NCBI GenBank assembly: GCA_950295325.1
Contig: OX485805.1
Coordinates: forward strand, 50,864,758 to 50,928,757
Direction of reading: 5' to 3'
Length of the DNA stretch: 64,000 nt
From: Polytrichum commune
Taxonomy: Eukaryota; Streptophyta; Polytrichopsida; Polytrichales; Polytrichaceae
Part shown: positions 58,554-64,000 of the stretch, in pieces
How positions within the stretch are numbered: the first letter of the stretch is position 1
Layout of the letters: each line of letters starts with the position of its first letter
The notes under the pieces: model-generated
The model's database searches: none
The model's input: only the letters and a program-made list of their open reading frames with translations
What the model was told of the DNA's origin: nothing
Program-made: the position numbers and the translations under genes

Positions 58554-60505
58554 CACTACAAGAAAAATACAAAAAAATGACTGGGGTTTTTAACCAATAT
58601 AAGTAAGAAAGTGCAATGATGACTAGCACCATTTTTAGTCCTCAACCTAGTCGTGTCAGACCAGTCCTTCCACATAAAATGACTACAGTCATATCGGATA
58701 ATTTTCATTTCGCATGGTGTGTTCTCTGTGGGGTTTTGAAACCTCATTTTGGGTTGTCCCTCGACCCTTCGTCATTTATCACTATATTTAGTCATGTTCT
58801 GTATTTACATGACTACATGATCTTTACTACGTGTAGTCATATGACAAGTACATTCGTTCATTAACAGCTATTATTAGTCGTGTTGTGACTAGACATAGAC
58901 ATATAATATATAATTGCTTGCTAAAATAAGTCATCTTTCGTGCTTTGCATTTTTAGGGGCTAATAATTATTTTTGGTTTAGAAGTAAACATTTCAATTTT
59001 TATGACTAAATGTAATCATATGATATGACTATAAATAACATCATTTAATAAAATCGAAGGTTAAAATCATGACGATTATACTATTCGTATGAATAAAATG
59101 GCTAAGTATAGTCATCATCTTCAAACATTGTACTTCATGATATGACTAAATATAATCATTATATTTTAAAAACTTATAACATAATATGACTGCACATAGT
59201 CATCATATTCAAACAATGTACTACAAGAGGTGAATTCATATACTTGATATATTGAAATATTTTTACTACAATAGATGAACAAACATAGTCAATATCTTCA
59301 AACACTTTATTATAAGACATATCACGTACATATGTCATCCATTGAGCAGATTCAAGCTATCGATTGCGAATAATATACACTACTACCCATCCTTTACCCA
59401 AAATGTGTTTCCTACATTCACCTACGACTTTACACATGCATGGCGTAGAAATTCGGTGGACTACATTATAAAGTTTCTTACAACTTCTTCAATCTTCTTG
59501 ATAGGAGGGTTATATAATTTTACGCTTTGGAAAAAGTTATATTCATCAATATGGCTTCTCTGTACCTCTAGAAAATACACAACCTTCATAAATTATAACT
59601 TCATAGTGACTCCTCTTTATTGTATTTTCCCTCCTTCATCTTCTTTACCCTCTTTACCCGTTACATCATTTGTATTTGGTTCCTTATGTTTTGCAATCTT
59701 CATTTTTGGCCTCCTATGCTCCCTTGCGGTTCTCATGTTTGTCTTTAGCCTTTTGTGATAACCTTGCACCAATTTGGAGTTTCTCCATCTTCGTGATTTT
59801 TTAAACTTTTGGATGGGCCTCATGCCCTGATGTTGAATATTTTCTTGCCGCATTGATCATTTTTTGCCACCCCTATTGGCTGCTACTTAGATACCTTCCG
59901 TCTTCGACTTCGTTGCCCATATGCATGGTTCCGCAACAACACATCCCTCTATGCAATTGCACTTAGCAATGGTTGGCCTCGCTATCCATTTTGTCTACGT
60001 AAATGAGTTCATTTTGTAGTTAAGAGCTCCACCTCTAGCTCTGTTATTTGCATGTCTAGGGGCTTCGCCTCCAAGGTTGTCAATATTGCAAGAGGGAATC
60101 ACTAGGTCATCTATGTTGACATTTGTCTTTCAAGTAGTTATGGTTGGATCCGTCATTGTGTCATGACTCCTTCGACATCTTGATTTGTTTGTTGGATTAT
60201 TTTCTACTCAATGTTTGGAAAGGAATTCCAAAAGCAATATAAAAACCATTCACAATTAGAACCCGGAAATCATAGTCAAGTAAGTATTAATCTTAGTCAT
60301 GTGGTCTATTATGATTATCATGAAAATAAAGAGTATTGAGAGAACATGTTCTCAACACGGTTCCCATCTAGGTTTTGTCTGATATGACTAGAAGCTTAGT
60401 CATATGATGACTAAAGTTACTTCTAGTCATCGCTTTGGTTCAACATGATTGCCCTAAAACCGATAGTCATATCCGAAGTCATTTTTTCGTATTTTCCTTC
60501 TAGTG
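58554..60505. mobile_element. CACTA (En/Spm-type) element, 1952 bp, non-autonomous
   Basis: Left end CACTACAAGAAAAATAC and, inverted, right end CACTAGAAGGAAAATAC, both continuing to AAAAAATGACT. A 3-bp duplication TGA flanks both ends (58551-58553 and 60506-60508). Dozens of ATGACTA/TAGTCAT motifs crowd both halves, the subterminal repeats expected to bind the element's TNPA-type protein. An ORF at 59342-59758 (138 codons, hydrophobic) and one on the opposite strand match no transposase. Confidence 0.93.
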
Positions 60506-60508
60506 TGA

Positions 60509-62800
60509 GCCATACACTCTGGAAGTATTACTTTGACACCCTTTTACCTTAGAGAGCTCAACGTTTGAAAAGTGTTTCAGTTTTGGTTTGAAGAAAATTC
60601 CAAAGATTATTTTTATTAAGTTTTTCTCATTGAATAATTAGGGTTTTCTAAATAAATAGATTTAACAACCAGAACTTGAGGGAGCAGGCATGATTGAAGG
60701 ACGTCTTTGCTTGCATAGTATTGTTCCTTTTTAAAAATGTGAGCTCTATCTAAGGTAGGGCCATAACCAAATCAAAAGATGATAGGGGTGCAAGTGGGGT
60801 GAAGGGCTAAGGGGTTTATAATGTGACAAAGGTGGATTGCGTGGACAAATTCGTAAAGAATAAGATTAGCAAAATTGAAGGTTTTGGACCATATTTGAAA
60901 TCCCACAAGGCCTACAATGAATAAATATGTTTTTTAAAAACCTATATTTAGGCACGAATTATGGACATAATGAAATAATGTCTTAGGTCTACATCTAAGA
61001 CATACACTTCTATCAACAAACCCTATGATAGGAATAATAGATATATGTCTTAGATGTAGACTAAATCTATTGTTGCAACACGTTTAGTTAAATACACATT
61101 GTGTTGCTGGTAAAAAAATTATACATCTAGAGTGACCACCTTGCATCTCAAAGTATGTATGATTAGGGTTGTGTCATATTCTTCATGTATTTTTATAAAT
61201 ATTTTTTTGTTTATTTTTGGTGCGATGTGCATGATTTGATGGCGCAAAAAACCCTTCAAGTGCATTATCAATTTTGGACAATTCTTTTGTCCATAATTAC
61301 TTAAATTTTGTTGAATCTACATCAAACTGCCCCATTAGTATGGGCCACAATAATACTCTAGAACCCACATTAAATTTCAAACCACACAAAAATTATAATT
61401 GTAAAGTATTGTGGGCCACATTTATTGTATTTGTAGGAACTTTGTTGGGACACTTATTTTAAATTAAGTAACGGTTGTGCTATTTATTTTATTTTATGCT
61501 AGACTTGGGGGATAACCTAGGGTCTCTCGCCTACATTATTTCCCGGCCATGTTCCACCTGGACTACACAAATAAAATGGTCCACATCAACTATTTCCACA
61601 TTTAATTTCCACCCACACTAATAAAGCAATTTAATGTAATGATAGACTCAAGGAAATGTCAATCCCATACCATGATGTAGATGGGAAATGCTAGAAAAAG
61701 ATGAGTAGTTAGGAAGAATTATCAGCTACAAGACATTGCCGCAGTAACCTAATTGTTGCATTTATTGAGAAAATTTGAAAGAGTCCCCTTACTTTGACAC
61801 TTTGTATTTCAACCGGTGGCCACATTTCAAATCTAAAATGGTGTGCACACATGAATTGAAGTGGACCATTCATATTACCATCGATGACTCACCACCCCCA
61901 AGTTAGTCGGCCATGAAATTGATATTCTTCTTATGCCACCTATCCTTGCCTATGAACACAAAAATATTGTTATAAAGTAGGTACTTCAAAATCAACAATA
62001 GTAAACTAACATTCTTCTTCATGATGCACTTCCATAATTATGGATGCAAGGAAATCAATATGCTAGACATCAATGTAGTAGATCATAATCATGCATCATA
62101 CCTTAGAGGGCGTTCTATTTCACCTCTACTAGTGTCGGAATGTAGTTTCCATGCATGGTTCAAGAGAGTCTCAATTTATGTAGGATTGACACATGGCAAA
62201 ACTTGAGGGAAAAATTATAAGTTTTTGTCAGAATAGAGAGCCTTCTATGGTAGCTAATATCAAAACAACGACCATCATAACCATGAGAATCAAGTTGACA
62301 ATTGGATGAATCTTCTACTATCAACATTATCTAGTGTCAAATAGTAATAAGCATCATATGGACCCTCATTATTGGGACAAGTGAACGAGACATATGTATA
62401 GTAAGAAAATTGAGGGGGTAAGGTTGAGACATTTATAACTGATAAAACAAGAGAGTTTGCATATGTTTAAGAGGAGTAACAATGGAGAATTATTTTGAAT
62501 GCAATTATTTAAAAAAAATCATGAACGTGGAAATTGCTACAATTTTCGAAGCATAAATTTTAGGGTTACGCATAAATGAACTTGGTCGATTATGGATGCC
62601 TCAGCCTTATGGATTACTCAACTGATAAACAATGTTTGGTTACCCTGACTTCAAATGTCTTAAGCATTGAGATTCTAGCATCCGAAATCTTTAATCTTTG
62701 GAATCAACTACTAGGCCATGAACACAGCTTATCAGTTGAGTAATAATGTTAAGGTCGATTACCAAACGTGAAGAAAATTGGCCTTATTTCTTTACGTTCA
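60509..62800. other. Intergenic with one hairpin
   Basis: No gene supported; short ORFs at 61274-61462 and 62021-62206 lack known domains. A hairpin lies at 60983-61064. Confidence 0.4.
60983..61064. repeat. Hairpin with arms of about 22 bp
   Basis: TTAGGTCTACATCTAAGACATA is matched inverted by TATGTCTTAGATGTAGACTAA after a loop of about 37 bases. Confidence 0.75.
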
Positions 62801-62874
62801 GTGAGGCCCTCGCCGCAGGGCATTTGAGAAGCCTGCTTGGTCAAAGATGGATGAACTTAGGACGGAGTTCATCC

Positions 62875-63030
62875 AACAGGGTTTAGGGCTCGGGAGATAG
62901 AGACAGAAGGGCGATGGCTATGGCGAAGCACAGCAAGGGAAGCAATTGAGTTCGCAAATTGGTAGCCATGGCGACGCTCGAGTCGGTTATCGAGCTCTAT
63001 ATGAGCGATGATCGGCCCGCTTCCGAACAG
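62875..63030 (+). CDS. Possible promoter-proximal region and first coding exon of an unidentified gene
   Basis: GGGTTTAGGG (a telo-box, 62879-62888) is followed by a start in good context, GCCATGGCG at 62968. It opens MATLESVIELYMSDDRPASE and reaches CAG/GTCGGA at 63030, a possible splice donor. GC content rises locally. A short upstream ORF (MAMAKHSKGSN) precedes it. I do not recognise the protein, and no second exon is identified before the window ends, so this is tentative. Confidence 0.3.
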
Positions 63031-64000
63031 GTCGGATAATGCAAACCAATTCTCAGTTCTTTCGCATGAGCACCTTCTAAGGTTAAGGGTTTGAAGCAAC
63101 AATCAAACCTGTTCTATCAATTCAATCGGAAATTATTTTAGGAGTTTTGAAACTAGAAATTCGGAATGCTAACATGATATGATTGAGTTTATCACGTTCC
63201 GAATCGTTAAGGTAACGATCAATGTCAGGCAACTACGAATTTGATGATGTGAGAAAATTGGAAACTGATGTAGGGGTCTTAGAACCACTATTGTTGAATG
63301 GAAAACGTGTGCTGGAGAGAGAGATTGGGATACACATGCTGGTAGCTTGGTAAATGTTCTGCAACCTTTCATTTGTTAGGGCACATGTATGGCACATGCT
63401 CGCCAGAGCAACAATGAATTTGATGATGTGAGAAATTTGGAAACTGTTGTAGGGGTTTTAGAACTAGAATTGTTGAATGATAAACGTGTATTGCAGAGAG
63501 AGATAAAAACGTGCCTGAGAATTTCACATCCTAGTAGCTTGTGAAGTGTACAGAAACCTTCAACTTTTCAGGACGCACGTGCTCTTGAGGACACCATTGA
63601 ATATCATGAATTGAGAAAGTTGGAACTAGTAGCATGAAATGATAATGCCTTTGAGAAATGTGAGCTACTTTGGGGCGACCGCATGGTATTGGAGTGTGGT
63701 GCAAGGATAGTGAACAAGGATTTGGACATCCGAGTGGGCTTGGTCCGAGGGGTTTGTTTGATTTCTCATTGGTGGTCTGGTATAAGTAGAATGGTGAAGG
63801 TGTTGGGGAATTGTGAGGCGGCGAATTTTGCTCATTTGATGGCTTGCTTGGTATGGGGATACTAAAATGTCTGGTAGGTGCGTGGGTTGGACAGGCTTCG
63901 AGCTGCAAGGCGATCGCTAAACAGGTTGCGCATGGCAATCTTACAATGCAGAACCTGGTGTGTAGTTCTCCCCCATCATGCAGTTCTGTCGAGGAGCTTT
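63031..64000. other. Possible intron or intergenic DNA with a tandem duplication
   Basis: Two copies of a unit of about 179 bp (starting near 63230 and 63409) share AATTTGATGATGTGAGAAA, GGAAACTG.TGTAGGGGT and AATTGTTGAATG.AAACGTGT; a third, weak copy starts near 63588. ORFs at 63531-63938 and 63683-63865 have no known domain. Confidence 0.55.

Overview
This is a nuclear window from a land plant. The evidence is intron-bearing genes with plant-type domains, a canonical En/Spm-type CACTA terminus, Ty1/copia and Ty3/gypsy chromovirus remnants, AAACCCTAA telo-box motifs near gene starts and AT-rich intergenic DNA. The species cannot be read from the sequence. A non-L1-looking LINE and very TE-rich spacers would fit a large-genome lineage such as a fern, lycophyte or gymnosperm, but that is only a guess.

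Genes. Two intact multi-exon genes can be modelled on the minus strand. At 42233-44060 (leader probably to about 45.9 kb) lies a 412-residue protein that joins an IQ motif and a BAG domain, through a Pro/Gly/Tyr-rich linker, to a C-terminal penta-EF-hand (PEF) module. All splice phases agree. At 55391-57613 lies a six-exon gene for RNA polymerase II subunit RPB4 (149 residues). A broken 3' half of a plant serine decarboxylase gene, with introns kept, lies at 36936-38251. A weak candidate first exon of another gene begins at 62968 (+).

Mobile DNA fills most of the rest. From about 10.6 to 28.7 kb one LINE has been split by later insertions: a G-tailed hAT-like MITE (14417-14754), a 7.1 kb copia element (15055-22154), and gypsy sequence (about 22386-28335). 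The 5' LTR of that gypsy element holds a Tourist-like element, which itself holds a hAT-like MITE. The LINE carries a 2A-like motif (GDIQPNPGP) in its first ORF. A degenerate full-length hAT element (28775-32505) abuts the LINE. Other elements with clear termini are Tourist-like elements at 4962-6448 and 33431-33941, further G-tailed MITE copies at 5123-5471 and 49525-49864, small hAT relatives at 40723-40922 and 51336-51538, a foldback-like element at about 46393-47518, and a CACTA element at 58554-60505. Chromovirus 3'-end fragments form a direct repeat at 291-1113 and 34020-34830.

I found no CRISPR array, no convincing tRNA or rRNA gene and no bacterial-type operon. The most unusual items are the IQ-BAG-PEF fusion gene with its triplicated leader region, the 2A-like motif in a plant LINE, and the MITE family whose terminal inverted repeats are G/C homopolymers with perfect 8-bp target duplications.
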